DNA from: Euglena gracilis
Lineage: Eukaryota; Euglenida; Euglenophyceae; Euglenales
Direction: 5' to 3'
Assembly: GCA_039621445.1 (NCBI GenBank)
Contig: CP154957.1
Coordinates: 19,732,714 to 19,796,713 of the forward strand
Length of the DNA: 64,000 bases
In this document: positions 19,836-31,449 of the stretch, piece by piece
How positions within the stretch are numbered: the stretch's first letter is position 1
How the letters are laid out: every line of letters begins with the position of its first letter
The notes under the pieces: model-generated
What the model was told of the DNA's origin: nothing
Database searches by the model: none
Seen by the model: only the letters and a program-made list of their open reading frames with translations
Position numbers and translations under genes: made by a program

Positions 19836-20722
19836 GAAAAATGACGCCCCCCAGGTGGCCCCTTCTTTGCATTATTTGCTCAGGCAAACCTTGGAGGGGA
19901 AACAAATGCAGGTTCGTACCCTGTTTAAAGCGCTATCAGAGTTCCTTTTCATTATTATGGGTGATTTTGGAGAAAAAAGGGATTCCTCCCCCTGATGCCA
20001 CAACTGTCCAAGTGGCTGACTCTTTCGTACAGTTGTTTCAGTTTTCCAAGGCCGAGGCATGTAATGCCTACAGTGCCAAGCTTTTAATTCCTGGGTTCGA
20101 AGATTCCACACCATGTTATCCCCTTACAAGAGGCTTTGGAATCAAAATCTTGAAAAATGGAGATTTTTTGGAGCTCCTCCCGATCATCCTGGGGCTGGCC
20201 CGAGCCCCCTTTCCCTCTGATATATGCACGTTTCGCACACAGCTTACTTTGCCCCGGAATTCTTTGTTCATATTTTCTGTCTGGAGAGAATCAAATGAAC
20301 AACCAGTGTGTTGGTCAAGGCGCCCGACATAAGAATTAAGCGTAAAGACCAGAAATTTCATAAATGGGAAAGAGTTGGTTAACTTCCCAAGTGCCCACAG
20401 ATAAGTCCCTTTCATATAATGATGGCCGATGTGGCTGGAACCCTATTTCACGTAAACCCTAGGGGTCCCCTTCTGAATTCACTAAAAAACCCCTTTGAAG
20501 CCATAAGTGCTGACGCCATTGCTTCAATAACTAATGGTTTTTTATCCCAACAAGGGGTACCCCCCAAGGGGTGAGGGGCACACTCCACCAGAGGGGCAGG
20601 AGTAGGTGTACTCAAAAAATTGGGCCTTTCTACCCAAGAAGTGTGTGAGATTGGCCTGTGGAAGGGGGTGGACGCCCATTATCAAGACTTGGTGCCGAAG
20701 GAGGTTTGGAAAAAGCCCTGCC
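19836..20722 (+). pseudogene. DIRS copy 1 tyrosine recombinase
   Basis: The C-terminal end reads AHSTRGAGVGVLKKLGLSTQ and EVCEIGLWKG..HY, matching the H-x-x-R box and following helix and the H/W...Y tail of DIRS/Kangaroo-type tyrosine recombinases; the H-x-x-R residues lie at about 20581-20592. N-terminal segments (QFSKAEACNAYSAKLLIPGF at about 20036, KNGDFLELLP at about 20152) are in other frames. In DIRS elements this enzyme integrates a circular DNA copy. Confidence 0.75.
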
Positions 20723-20754
20723 ACCCCCCCCCCCCAATTTCAGTGCACAATCAG

Positions 20755-21245
20755 CACAGGGCAAAGTGCGGAGCCCCAGGTGTCTCGCACTCCCTCGAGG
20801 CAAGCCCACAAGGGAATAAAGTACACAGATGGCGAAGCACAAATACATTGCGAGCCCGACACCCACCACCTGTAAATGAAAATTTGTTTTCAAAAGCCCT
20901 CGGTCAGAAGATAGGGGCCATGCTGTCCGGGGTCCTTTTGGGAACCAGGAGAAAATGACCAGGAGGGCGAAGCACAAGGCCAGAGTGAGATCCTGGTTGT
21001 TTGTGCCGGCGGTTTGTTGATGGTGTGTTTCTTGCTGGGGTGCTTCTTACTGCGCGTTTGTGGCGGTCGGGCTTCCCCCCCCCCTGGCGTCTGGTGCGTT
21101 TTTTTGCACTCGAAGCGTTTTTTCCCCAGGGCTGGCGGGCGGGCTCACCCTGACCTTGTGCTTCGCCCTCCTGTTCATTTCCTTCTGGTTCCCCAAATGT
21201 ACCCGGAGTGCATGACCACTCGGGATTCGCACTTCGGTTGAGTGG
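20755..21245. repeat. Foldback repeat family member
   Basis: Begins CTCGCACTCCCTCGAGGCAA and includes two GGCGAAGCACAA boxes. The part after 20935 is a hairpin: GACCAGGAGGGCGAAGCACA (20957 on) returns inverted as TGTGCTTCGCCCTCCTG (about 21157), with TGTTTGTGCCGGCGGTTTGT between. The loop resembles 62515-62610. Confidence 0.6.
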
Positions 21246-21886
21246 GATTTCGTGAACCAGGTTTTCGATCTTTTTCTGCCGCCTTTTTTGGGGGCACTTA
21301 TGGGCAAATAGTGGGGCGCAAAGCTTTTTGCATCTTTCCATTTGCCTATTTGGCACACTTCTACCTAATCTAAAACCAAAGACATGAAAAACGTGACACC
21401 TGCACCTACAGAGAAGGGACACCCTGCTGCAACAAAAAACGTTTGGTGAGACCCTTGATGAACGTTGGCTTCAAAGCGTGAAAGGGGGGCTGAAGTGAAA
21501 GGAAAAACTGTACCCCATCTTTACCCATATGGGCTGTACGCCAGACATATTCCACCAATAGATGCACTGGACTGATGTGTACTTGTGAAGTCAGAGAGGG
21601 TAACTGCTCCCACTGATGTAATTTTCAACCTTTTCTTCTAATTTTTACAAAAAAAACTTTTATTGGACCGTGGAACATGTTCGAAATAAGAAGCCAAATC
21701 CCTTCCTCTGAATAAGAAAAGTAACTGCAAAACAACTGTGAGTCGTAAGTGCAGGTCAGGAAAGAGTAAAGTATCGAGGAGGGCATCTTCAGCAGCCATT
21801 CTCAGCACAATGGTTGTGGGTCACAAAAATCTGCATACTTTTGCATAGATGATGACTATTTTTTCCTCACAGGTTGAATGATTCGT
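21246..21886. other. No gene recognised
   Basis: AT-rich, only short frames. Confidence 0.5.
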
Positions 21887-22086
21887 TCAAACCACAGACT
21901 CGAGCTTCCTGAGACTAAAAGACAAGCACTTTAAGCGTTTCTTCCCTGTGACGGTGAAAACTGAAATATTTTTTTTTGGATTCCCTGTGCAATGTCCAGG
22001 GGGGTGGCTGAGGGGGGGTGCAAACCCATGTCTGCCATGACAAGCGTACAAAAGCTGAAAAGAGGAGTTGTAGCGGTTCAAACCTT

Positions 22087-22712
22087 TTAACTGCTGGAAA
22101 TTAAGTGGGTTTTTGGAAGGGTTGACATTCTGTTGTTCCAACTCCGCGCTGATAACACTGTGCAGGCTAGGGGCCATTTTGGCCTGGGCATGCAGTGTTG
22201 CAAGCTATTATAAAACATGCCCTCCTGGGGGGTATGACTAGACATTTTGTGTGTTTTACGCTCATTATGATTAACAGGAGCCACCATGGTGCTGAAGCCA
22301 AAAAGAGTCAATGAAACAATAGATGACCTGAAGACTTCCTCTCAGCCTGTGTGCTGAATTTGGAATAATTTTCCAGGGGGGTTCCTGCCAAAACATAAGT
22401 CAAGTCTTGCAGGGGTCAATTTAGGCCATTCATCCTGAAAGCTTGATGGGTCCATCAACAAATGAATTTTGGGAATTTCGAACTTTTCCTGGACTTGCAA
22501 AGCAATCCACTGTTGGCTGAACATCGTTTTTGAAATGGCAGATGCTCCTGGGTCCTCCTGGATAAGCTGTCTGCCTGCTTCTGCTGGATTGGAACCCCCT
22601 GAACCCCAACTTGAACTTGATTTTTAACTGCCCATAGTAAAAGGGGCGAATAATTTCGTTCAGGGACTTGATTGTCCACCTGAATGACTACTGCCTCCAC
22701 TGGTTTTGCAAG
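22087..22712 (-). pseudogene. DIRS copy 2 RNase H tail and following Dam-like/recombinase start
   Basis: VIQVDNQVPERNYSPLLLWA, then VQGVPIQQKQADSLSRRTQE (the AD.LSR motif that ends RNase H), then in another frame LFGFSTMVAPVNHNE and LQHCMPRPKWPLACTVL. Interrupted by stops. Confidence 0.65.
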
Positions 22713-22714
22713 GA

Positions 22715-23107
22715 TTAGTTAAGGATAAAACTGTGTCCTTTGCAGCTGAGATATCCTTCAAATTTATGTCTCACCCCTGATTGCTTCTCCAAAAACTGTG
22801 CAGTTTTCTCCAGGAATTTAGATCCATGCCCCCCGCACCCTTGAGTGGAAATGTCTGAACACAAATTCCTGTTGGGATGGGCTAAAAATGGTCGCCCATG
22901 GGCCGCTGCAAGAAAGGCTTTACATACAAAATCTGTTGTTTGTCTGATTGGGGAGGGAAAGGGTACCTGATATTCCCAGCGTGGTACTTGAAGTTTTACT
23001 TCACCAAAATTTATCACAGCTCCCAAGGGGTGAATAATTTGACTGGGGTGTAACAAACGTTTGGGGATGTTGATTTTGAAACCTGCTGCCATCAGGTCTT
23101 GGACCAT
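22715..23107 (-). pseudogene. DIRS copy 2 RT connection domain
   Basis: Open frame with MVQDLMAAGFKINIPKRLLH and PSQIIHPLGAVINFGEVKLQ, the segment after the RT active site where the primer grip and start of RNase H lie in DIRS-type polymerases. Confidence 0.6.
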
Positions 23108-23523
23108 GACAGTCAGATTCTTTTTGCACCATCTGGGGGGACATCAACAAAATTAGTATATCGTTGAGGCCTACAAAAGACAGGATGCCCTTGCTGTACC
23201 ACAGTTTCTCCAGTGGTTCCATAAATTGCATGGACAGGAATGGTAAATTGCTGATTCCAAAGCCGGCTGACTGGAACTCCCACACCGTTTCTCCCACCTG
23301 GAGATGTGAATATTTCTGAAGGAGAGGATGAAGGGGGAGATGAAGGTATGCATCCTTGAGGTTTAACTTCAATCCCCCACCAACCCTGCTGTAGGTAGGG
23401 GACTAATCCTGACAGGGTGGCCAGTTTGAATGTGAGGCTGTGTTCAGATCTCTTCAAATTTGGGATCAAACGACGTTTGACGATGTCCTTTTCCTTTTTG
23501 GAAATGATTAACCAAGGCACCAA
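23001..23523 (-). pseudogene. DIRS copy 2 reverse transcriptase
   Basis: MVPWLIISKKEKDIVKRRLI opens the region. After a frameshift, KLNLKDAYLHLPLHP (motif A) is followed by FQSAGFGISNLPFLSMQF and KGILSFVGLNDILIL. The expected YLDD is GLND, so motif C has lost a catalytic aspartate and the enzyme would be inactive. Confidence 0.8.
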
Positions 23524-24111
23524 GTGCCTGGAAACAGCCCCTGGAGGTAGCTTTCTGACTGCAACTGAGGATGTTTAATCCCTCAAAATCCTGTTTGCCA
23601 AGCCAATTTCTGCTGTCCAATAAAATCTTGCGCTTTTGACAGGTTTGGGGGTAAAGGGGAATCTGGGTGAATGACTTCCTGCAGAATTTGACAGAGAAAA
23701 ATGTTTCCATTTTGTTGTTGTTTTTCACCAGGAAAGACTTTTTACTAGTCTTTGGGGCACGAGGGTGCCCCTCACTGTTTCTCCCTGAACTGAATCATGT
23801 GCTTTAGAGGGCATGTGGGATGATGAATCTGCAGACTGTTGGGACCCACCATGGATTTTGGCTCTCCTCTAAAGCCTGGCTGGTCAGCTGGGTGTTCCTC
23901 AACGTCCACGACCCTTGATTCCATAGAATCTCTATTTGCCCAAGCTCTTCCCCCGAGATGGGGATGGGTATGAGCTGCCATAGCTCCTGTTGAGGGGCGA
24001 ACTGCCCTTACCACCGTTTCTTCTCCAATGTCTGCAACCTGTGCGGATGGGAAAATACGACTTGAAGCACTAAGCGTTTATGGGTGTTTTCCTGCTCCAA
24101 TGACGTTTTTG

Positions 24112-24414
24112 ACCGCTTGTCAATTGCAAATCAGCTGAATTGAATAAAACGTGGCTGGACTCAATGGCAGCCCCTGGTATGCTCCCCCGCTTTCTTTCCT
24201 GCAGAAGTTGAGCTTCGGTCTCTGCCAAACAGTAGAAGAGTTGTTGAAGCAGCTGGTGGTAAGAAGTGTCCTCTTATTGCAGCACAATGGGGTGCAAGGT
24301 GGCCAGCAGCCGCACAGCGTTCAGCTCACCATTCAGAAACTTCTCCAAAAATAGAACGTCCATCCGCTTGATGATTTTTGTCTTCTGCCCGCTGCTTTAG
24401 TCCGGAAAATACTG
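24112..24414. other. Flank of the nested LTR stack
   Basis: No gene recognised. The last six bases before the outer LTR form GGACGT (24415-24420). Confidence 0.5.
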
Positions 24415-24420
24415 GGACGT
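24415..24420. repeat. Target-site duplication, left (outer element)
   Basis: GGACGT. The six bases after the 3' LTR (61253-61258) are TGACGT, 5 of 6 identical. This ties the two distant LTRs to one insertion. Confidence 0.7.
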
Positions 24421-24817
24421 TGAGTACCAGGCACGATCCCAGTTCCTTTGTTCGCCATATAACTGCTCCGCCACAACCTCAACTCTGAGCATAGCCTCAG
24501 AATTAGGATTGTGGCAGAGCTTAGGGATAATCGTGATCACGATCACGTGTGATCACGTGACCTCCTCTCTGCAGGTGGTATATTTATCTTCACTTGATTT
24601 CAAGTTTTGACTTGTTCAACAAAGTCCTGAAATGACAGCCAAATACTTGGCATCGATTGTCGTAGCCCACAGGGCTTCTCCCCTTGAATTGTGCTCTGCC
24701 GCTTAATTGGGGAAAAGAGCTTCCAACTTTTATATTATTTTCTTTTTTGTTTTGTTACTCCAACTTTTTACCTTGCGCACCAAAGGCCGAAAGCGAGGAA
24801 AATGGTTGGACGTACAC
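24421..24817 (+). repeat. Outer element 5' LTR
   Basis: Starts TGAGTACCAGGCACGATCCC and ends GGTTGGACGTACAC. Contains a dense palindrome cluster around 24530-24563 (GTGATCACGATCACGTGTGA, then TCACGTGAC) with a CACGTG core, present also in the 3' LTR. An AT-rich tatattatttt lies at about 24730. Confidence 0.85.
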
Positions 24818-24833
24818 TTGATAGCAGATTAGG
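24818..24833 (+). promoter_or_regulatory. Primer-binding site (outer element)
   Basis: TTGATAGCAGATTAGG directly after the LTR. It differs at one base from the E3 site (TTGGTAGCAGATTAGG), whose TGGTAGCAGA is complementary to the 3' end of animal-type initiator Met tRNA. Confidence 0.65.
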
Positions 24834-25020
24834 TGTTAGATCCTTTTGACCGCAAACGGTCGTGTGGTGCCCCGCCTATAGGCTATGACAGGCACTACAA
24901 GCCGTTTCTGGCCAAAGCCGTACGCACGGACACGTCCTCTGCCGGCTCGCAGTATACGCTTCTTCAAACCTCAGAGTTCGGGTTTCTGCTTACATTTTAT
25001 ACTATCCCCTCTTTTTTTAC

Positions 25021-28000
25021 TTGTTTCCGCATTTTACACCACAGATTTACAATTGGTTTTTGTTGTTTTTGCTTCAAAATGAAGGCACAACTCCCATTGA
25101 CTACGCTGCATTGATTGGTTCACTTCGAGGGCTTGAACCTGCGGCATCATTGACTAGCTCTGATGAGCATCCTCAACCCCATAGGGGCACACAAACATTG
25201 ACTCATTTTGCAGGTAATCCTCCTTCCCCGCGTGTGTCACACCTATCGGTGTCTGTGTCGAGTAATCCTCCCCCCGCCCCACACCTATTGCGGTCAAGCT
25301 CTATAGAACAATCCCATGCCCAACAGGCACAACCCATTTTGTTGGAGAGCCGATCGGCTAACACCCATAACCCCCGGCGAGATCTCGCACTGGTGCCGAT
25401 AGGCACATTTAACTCTGAGGCGGATACGCCACGGCAACTTTTTGTTGAGGGTGGGTTAGAAGCACCATGTTACTTTCAGCCCCCCCCCCCCTATGCTCCC
25501 CCCACAAGTCCGATTGGACAGTTGCCCGCACCACCCGATACGGGTTCTTTTACGACATTGCCATGGCACCCGGAGATGTGCTTAACAGTTCCCGCTTATA
25601 CAAGTCCCACAGAGTCTATGAGCAGTGATGTTGAAGAGTTGGAACATATTTCCCCTCATCCCATTACCGTGATTCAGCGCATAGTCGCAAATCTTCCAGT
25701 TAACCACCCGCTAACGCGGCAAATCTCCCGTGTCCACACTTGTGTGGCGGATTGCACTATGACACTTAACAAGGTTTTGGATTTTGATGAGAACAACCAA
25801 AAGGTTGTAGAACACAAGCTCTATTACCTTTGGAGTTATGTGCGTGATGTTGGTGAATATTGCCAAACAAATTTTCAATCCACCAATGTGGACCTAGCAA
25901 CTTTGCGTCAAGGTTTACACACACATTTGCAGGCACATTTGCCACAACAATTCCAAAAAGTGAGTGAAGCCATGTGTGAAACAGAATCCCGCAATGATAC
26001 AATTTTCTTCAAAATGCAACATAGTTTGCAAGCTTTATCCCATCAATTGGAGCCAATTACGGCAATTTTTCCACAATTGCAGCAAAAGTTGCATGAACCC
26101 CCCGTAAAAAATCCTGATTTGGGACAATTTATCACATTGGAGCAATTCTCCACACTTGCATCCGCATTTCAAAAAGCGCAACAGTGCATTTTCCAGTTGA
26201 GCGGTGATTCCGCGAATTTTGCCCACTTTTCTGCCAAAGCCAATGAAAGTTTTGCCCCCCGCACGTATGTTCAACAATTGGAGGAAACACGTTCTCGACT
26301 GGAGCAGAAATCTTGCCATTGTGGTGAAATTCCTGCTGAAATTGCGAGTTTTCAAACCCAAATCGCGAGTATCGCGAGTAGGATTGACAATTTGCAACAA
26401 CAGTGGCAAAACGACACAATGGAAATCCGGACCGCAACCACGGATTTGCAGAGAGCACAAAAATGCTTCAGGTGCAATCACCACCCCAAGGCACATTGCC
26501 GTTACCAACACCTACACCTACACTCCCAAAAAAACACTTGGACCACATTTGCGCTGAGATGCGTGCGGAAAATCACCAAATCACGGATGGATTTTGTGAT
26601 AGTCTCATGAACACAGAGACAACGGTGAATCAGGATGTCACAAAACTTTAAAACGACATTATCGTGCTATCCGCGCAAGTTTCAGTGTTGAAGGAACAGC
26701 CAATGGCTGAAAAAGTCAAAGATCCGCATTCGGACCAACTCACCAAGCCATCTCCACAATTGTAGGACATTTAAGTGCGATGCGCACTTTGGTGACAAGA
26801 GTACAGGAATTGGACACTGGTTTTGGTGCAATTTCGCACGATTTTTAGTCGATTTCTGACAAAATCCCCCTTTTGGATGAGCTACCCTCATACCGTAGGC
26901 GTATAACCGACAATTGGCAGGTTGTTGACCATTTGGAGCAAAGTGTGCATGAGTTTGTACCAAATTTGGACCTAATTCACGCACAATTGCGTTCCATTCA
27001 CCAAAACTCGCAATCAGGTAATGTTGGCACACTTGCCGCATCTTCCAGCACAAAAAGCGCAATTCGCGCACCAACCCCGAGTCCACAGGTGCATTGCCAC
27101 CAAATCTCGTTTCCGCTCATGCGGTGGTCCCCCCACTAGCATTACCAGTCCAAATGGACGAGTTTTCGGATGATGAGTCGGGTTTTAAAGCGAAAACCAG
27201 ACCCACCCCCTCTTAAACCCAGACATTCGGGAATCCAAACTAATTCGTGGTATGCTCCGCACCCCCACACCAGGTATTGGTCATACTTCCCAAATTCGTT
27301 TAGAAGCACCGAGGGTGCAACTATGTGATACCTAACCCCCACATGCGCAACCGCATCACCGTTCGCGCAATCGGAATTCTCCGAATATGCATGGTACCTA
27401 TGGTGCACTAAGTGGTATGTTCCATGCACATTCGAAAAATTACCTGAACAATACCCTTGGTGCAACCACCAGAGTACCCGCACATGGTGCAATTTCACAC
27501 CCGGGCCCACACCCCTGGAATACCACCGAAGGGCCACGGGTTTCTCAGAAAGATTTCAAAGGCACCATCGTGATAGCGAACAAGGTGAAGCCCCAATGGG
27601 ACGGTGACCCCACCACATGGAAACAACTTTCCCGCGACTGGGAATATTATTAGGATTTGAAGGGACCCACCAAAAATGACAACCCAGAGGTAATCAAGAT
27701 GGAGTTTATTGATTGCCTCCCAAGGGAAGAAAAAGAACGCGCCAGAAAATTAGTCATCTGCAGGCGCATTTATTTTGAGTAATTGTTTTAGCAAAATGCT
27801 TCCTCACGCTCCAGTTTGGTTTCCAGAATTAGTGTTGAAAACAAATGGAGGCAATTTACCCCCCCGGACCGCAAATGGAAGTCGATAGACCAAGTGGCTT
27901 GCGTTGGCAGCCGAAGTTGATGAGTTAGGGGAAAAGTTAATCAAAGAACAATTTGATGCGGTATTACTGCGCTATATCCGCAAACTCATCAAGGAAATTA

Positions 28001-28958
28001 ACCGCGAGGAACTCGCAGGACACATTTTGACTCTAGATGAGAGATGAAACTATGTTTCCAAACAAATGAAGTTATCACAACTTCTGGGACAGATTGAAGC
28101 GGCATATCACCACCACCCCACCGCGGGTGTACCCACAGGTTCAGTCCATGCAGTTTAAAGGAATACCTCCCCAAAATCACCAAAATCACCATCGAGTGAT
28201 TCCAAAACGCGCTATCCGCGCTCAAACCCCAAATCCCCCACACGGGAATCCAAACCGCGCTATTCGTGCTCTTTTGATCAAGTTTCGGACAAAGTGTGCT
28301 TTTTGTGTAATCAACCGGGACATATGCCTCGGGAGTGTCCGAATCACCAAGCGCGAAGCGCAGCAAGAGCCCCCGAGGATCCCTCTCTTCCTGGAGTTCG
28401 CGTTCTTCACGATCTGCACATTCGCAGCGGTCGGGATACCGATCGGGTGATAGTAGACCGCGTTTCCATTCACCCCACCGCAATAGCGGACGTGTTTTCA
28501 TACCGCGAGGTCGGTCCCCCCGCCACCCTACCCGCAATCGGGATGCGAATTGTGAATCTTTGCAATCTCGGTCGCGAAGTGTATCATCCTCTTCGCGAGC
28601 CGATCGCGGTCGAACGGATACCCGCTCCCCGCGTCGCTGTGATGCCAAAAGGCAATCGCAATCGCGAAAACGTTGTTCCCTTTGTGGGTCTAAAGGCCAC
28701 CATTCATCCAAGTGCCCCCGTTCCCGTTCTCCCCGCCCTAGCCATGGTCGTCTCGATTCCGAGCGCGGTTCTGCCAATAGGCAGCGGGTTGATTTTAAAA
28801 TATCCTCTATCGAGGAAAAGGACCTGGCTTCGGGCAGGGAGGGGGATGAGAGCACCGGGGATGAGTTGGTGGAAGACAGGAATGCGATTCGTGTGATACG
28901 CGCAATTTATTCTAGGAAGTCCACCATAGGCCAAAAGGCCGACTCCGATAACGAGTAG
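25021..28958 (+). pseudogene. Outer element gag (frameshifted)
   Basis: The N-terminal frame (25021-26610) is open and carries TPIDYAALIGSLRGLEP at about residue 27, Pro-rich spacers (GGLEAPCYFQPPPP), and then a helical section (VIQRIVANLPVNHPL, DFDENNQKVVEHKL, EQFSTLASAFQKAQQ) that parallels E3. Stops and frameshifts follow. Later segments give the capsid-type block (VKPQWDGDPTTWKQL at about 27590), a first zinc knuckle CFLCNQPGHMPREC (28294), a long arginine/serine-rich stretch, a second knuckle CSLCGSKGHHSSKC (about 28675) and a C-terminus ending DSDNE, then TAG. No ATG at the expected start; the copy in E2 starts MQS. Function would be the virus-like particle shell and RNA packaging. Confidence 0.8.
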
Positions 28959-29692
28959 GGGACCCCGATGTCTTAGGGCACGTAACTCTGGGCGGATGAA
29001 CAGTGGAGGTAAGACATGATCACCCTGCCCCCCCCTGCCCATCGGTCTTTTTGGTCGGCACCCGGAAATTTTTCGGGTCCCCCACTCCCCGCGCCAAATT
29101 TTGCTTGGAATGTTGGGCAAAGTAAGGAAAGGGTCATGGAACAGTTGGCGCGATAACAATTTTACACCCGACCCTTCGCTTTGCGTACCAGCCATGGAAC
29201 TTTTGGTCCAAGCGAAAATCAAACTCAAAGTTTTTGTGGACAAGCCAAAATTTTAGTCAGCACAAGGTGTCGAATCCCCCTTCTTTTCCGCAAAGGACTT
29301 ATACCCACCCCCCTCTTGGTTCATGCCAAGAATCCCATCAAAATGATGACTGCAGACAACAGCCCCATGTGCGGTGGTGACTTGGGATGCATTTTGGACA
29401 TAGTCCCCCCCATTATCCCGAAGCACCACACACACCCCTCACAATTCCAAAATTTTCTGCGTAATTGGGCATTCGAGGCGAATATCGCCGGGTCTGCCGT
29501 CACCATTCCTACGGCAACACCGATTGGTGGTGGGTTGTGCTTTGCACGGTTTGCGAACTACCCCCCGCACACACACCACACCCCCAAACTTGTTCCGCGT
29601 GACCTCACCCAGGACGTCCCCCCGAATTTCCACAACGTTTTCCACAACTGAAAACACCGTTTCCTACCCTAGGGGTAAGAGAAAATTTAAGG
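28959..29692 (+). pseudogene. Outer element protease remnant
   Basis: Matches the E3 protease segment by segment: SWNSWRDNNFTPDPSLCVPA, MELLVQAKIK, MMTADNSPMCGGDLGCILDI, then TTFSTTENTVSYPRGK. The active-site VDTGC of E3 is destroyed here (the frame breaks around 29250-29270). Truncated at 29699 by insertion of E2. Confidence 0.75.
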
Positions 29693-29693
29693 C

Positions 29694-29699
29694 CATTCA
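29694..29699. repeat. Target-site duplication, left (E2)
   Basis: CATTCA, repeated exactly at 35820-35825. Confidence 0.8.
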
Positions 29700-30107
29700 G
29701 AGTACGTCCCCTGACTCTATTCCCACTGCCTGTCGGCCTACTTAACCCTCCCGTGGGAACAGAACCAGGAGAATAACAAAAAAGAAAGTCTTTCACTTAA
29801 CTATTAGTTTTTATTGCCTTTGGGCTTATGCAAGGCACAAGGCAAACCAGGTGTTATTTTGGAACTTCGGTTCCACAATTGTTCTCCGATCGGAGTGTTG
29901 AAATTGAAATTGAAATTGCCTTTGATCAGGCAAATGAAATCATGAATGAAATAATACCGGGAAAGGCAGATCCGAGATAGGGTAGGTCATTCCTAATTCT
30001 GCAATTTGTATAGCAGAACCTGGAATGGTGCTACCTGGCATGCCACTGTACATTCTGCAGATTGCTGCTATGCACAGTATCATGGTGTTCATGCTGCCTC
30101 GTACACA
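29700..30107 (-). repeat. E2 3' LTR
   Basis: Plus-strand ends GAGTACGTCCCC and CTCGTACACA. Same sequence as 35408-35819 with scattered substitutions and a short duplication (AATTGAAATTGAAATTG). Confidence 0.85.
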
Positions 30108-30123
30108 TCCCCCTCCCAGGGCT
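30108..30123 (-). promoter_or_regulatory. E2 polypurine tract
   Basis: Read on the minus strand AGCCCTGGGAGGGGGA immediately before the 3' LTR, identical to the tract of E3 (42713-42728) and the outer element (60842-60857). It would prime plus-strand DNA synthesis. Confidence 0.75.
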
Positions 30124-30334
30124 TTGCCCGATTTCCTTACTGGACCAGTCCAGCAAGGTCACAAGCAAGGCCGTGAGATATAGGAACATACACCAGGAAA
30201 GCAAATATTCGGTCTACTTCTCCATCACAAGGTTGAAAAAGAAACGGGTAGGAAGAGAGGGGAACCCAAAAACCCAAAACGCGCAAAAGAGGTTATCCGC
30301 TTAAGCGGTTACCTACTTATTGCGGTAAAGGGGT

Positions 30335-30720
30335 GGGGGGCGGGGGCGGGCGCAACTTGGGGGGCGGGATGTTTGCGGGCTGCGCAATATGCACGGTGGA
30401 GAGGTGTGCGCTATGCTCGGTGTGCAAAACAATGTGCACGCGATGAGCGCTATGCGCGTGGGGAGCGCAATATGCGCGAGGGTCTAAGCGACATAGGCGT
30501 GGTGGTTCGGGGCGCCTTATATCGCGGGGGGGGGCATCATGTGCAAGATTCGCGCTAAGCGCGAGGGTTGAAGGCGCCATAGGCGCAGCGTCTGTGCTAT
30601 ACGCACTTTGCACAAAATGCGCAGGGAGGCGCCAAGGGCGCGGGGGGGTGGTGGGTGCCATAGGCGCTTGAGTGGCGGGGGCGCCATAGGCGCGGGTGGT
30701 GGTGGCTAGTTTGGTTTCAG
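30335..30720. repeat. GCGC-rich imperfect repeat inside E2
   Basis: Repeated GGCGCCATAGGCGC-, GCGCTATGCGCG- and GTGGTGG-type words. The minus-strand frame through it (30317-30958) is Ala/Pro/His-rich low-complexity. It lies where pol and the 3' ORF would be in a complete element. Confidence 0.6.
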
Positions 30721-30899
30721 TTATTTCCTTTTGTGCTTGGTTGTTCGTTGTGTGGAAATTTCTCCTAGAGTGGACACGTTGGGGGGAGGTGCTGAGTAGT
30801 TGTCCTTGTCGCGCATGTTGGCCTGGGGTGGTGGAGTGTGTAAGAAAAATTGTATGCGAATTTGAGCTGCGGGGGGTGTACAGGATTGTCTGCAATCGA

Positions 30900-31400
30900 C
30901 AAACCTGGTGGAAAACGAAAAATGAAAGCAGCTGAGCGACTACTCGACACCATTCCAATTTCAGTCCTCAGGGCTTTCGTCTTGGAACACAGTGAAACGA
31001 TGGGGGGTTAAGCTACTTGTTACCCCTACCGCCTGTGAAAAGTTTGTGGATATGCGGTGGGTAGGGAGGGCACTTTCTCTTTACCCTTGGTTGAAAACGG
31101 TGTTGGTGTTGTAGAAAACGGTATTGCTGTCATCGAAAACGGTATGTAAAAATGATGAGTACTGGAAGTTTTTGGGGGGAAAGAAGTTTGCGGAGCTGTG
31201 TGCATTCTTTGAGCGTAAATACATTCAACCACAAGTGACACACATGGGGCATCCCCTAGTGCACCAACAACCGTTAAACACAAACACTGTCTATGGGTCA
31301 GATATTCATAAAAAGTTTGAGTAGGGGTAACCAAAAAACGTTTAACACTAACCAGAAAGGTTACTGGATAGGAGGTGATTAGGGTCGCGACTCCTGTCAC
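30900..31400 (-). pseudogene. E2 protease C-terminal tail
   Basis: Carries FSTTPTPFSTKGKEKVPSLP, corresponding to TTFSTTENTVSYPRGKEKAA of E3, and, towards 30900, DNA closely similar to 53630-53760 of E3 (CGACACACCTGGTGGAAAAC-type). The catalytic half is absent. Confidence 0.6.
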
Positions 31401-31449
31401 CTCTTTTCTTTTAACCCATGTAGTCCGCGTCCATGATTTTCAGCTGCCT

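Larger units (their letters stand above)
16948..20722 (+). mobile_element. DIRS-like retroelement copy 1 (decayed)
   Basis: In order on the plus strand: a low-complexity Gag-like region, reverse transcriptase, RNase H, a Dam-like domain and a tyrosine recombinase. RT plus recombinase instead of integrase defines DIRS-type (DIRS/Ngaro/PAT) elements. Several frameshifts and stops interrupt all parts, so it is not autonomous. The ends are not resolved: I found no clear split direct or inverted terminal repeats, and the limits given are those of recognisable coding. Confidence 0.8.
21887..24111 (-). mobile_element. DIRS-like retroelement copy 2 (decayed, opposite strand)
   Basis: Minus-strand remnants in the order upstream region, RT, RNase H, Dam-like/recombinase start. 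The phrase LFGFSTMVAPVNHNE at about 22300 parallels FLGFSSVVAPINKDE of copy 1 (about 19745), so both belong to related families. Separate from copy 1 by 1.2 kb and inverted relative to it. The recombinase end is missing. Confidence 0.75.

Noticed and set aside
24530-24570. Palindromes as a replication origin
   Set aside because: They are part of a repeated LTR and appear again at 60965; better explained as LTR regulatory sequence.
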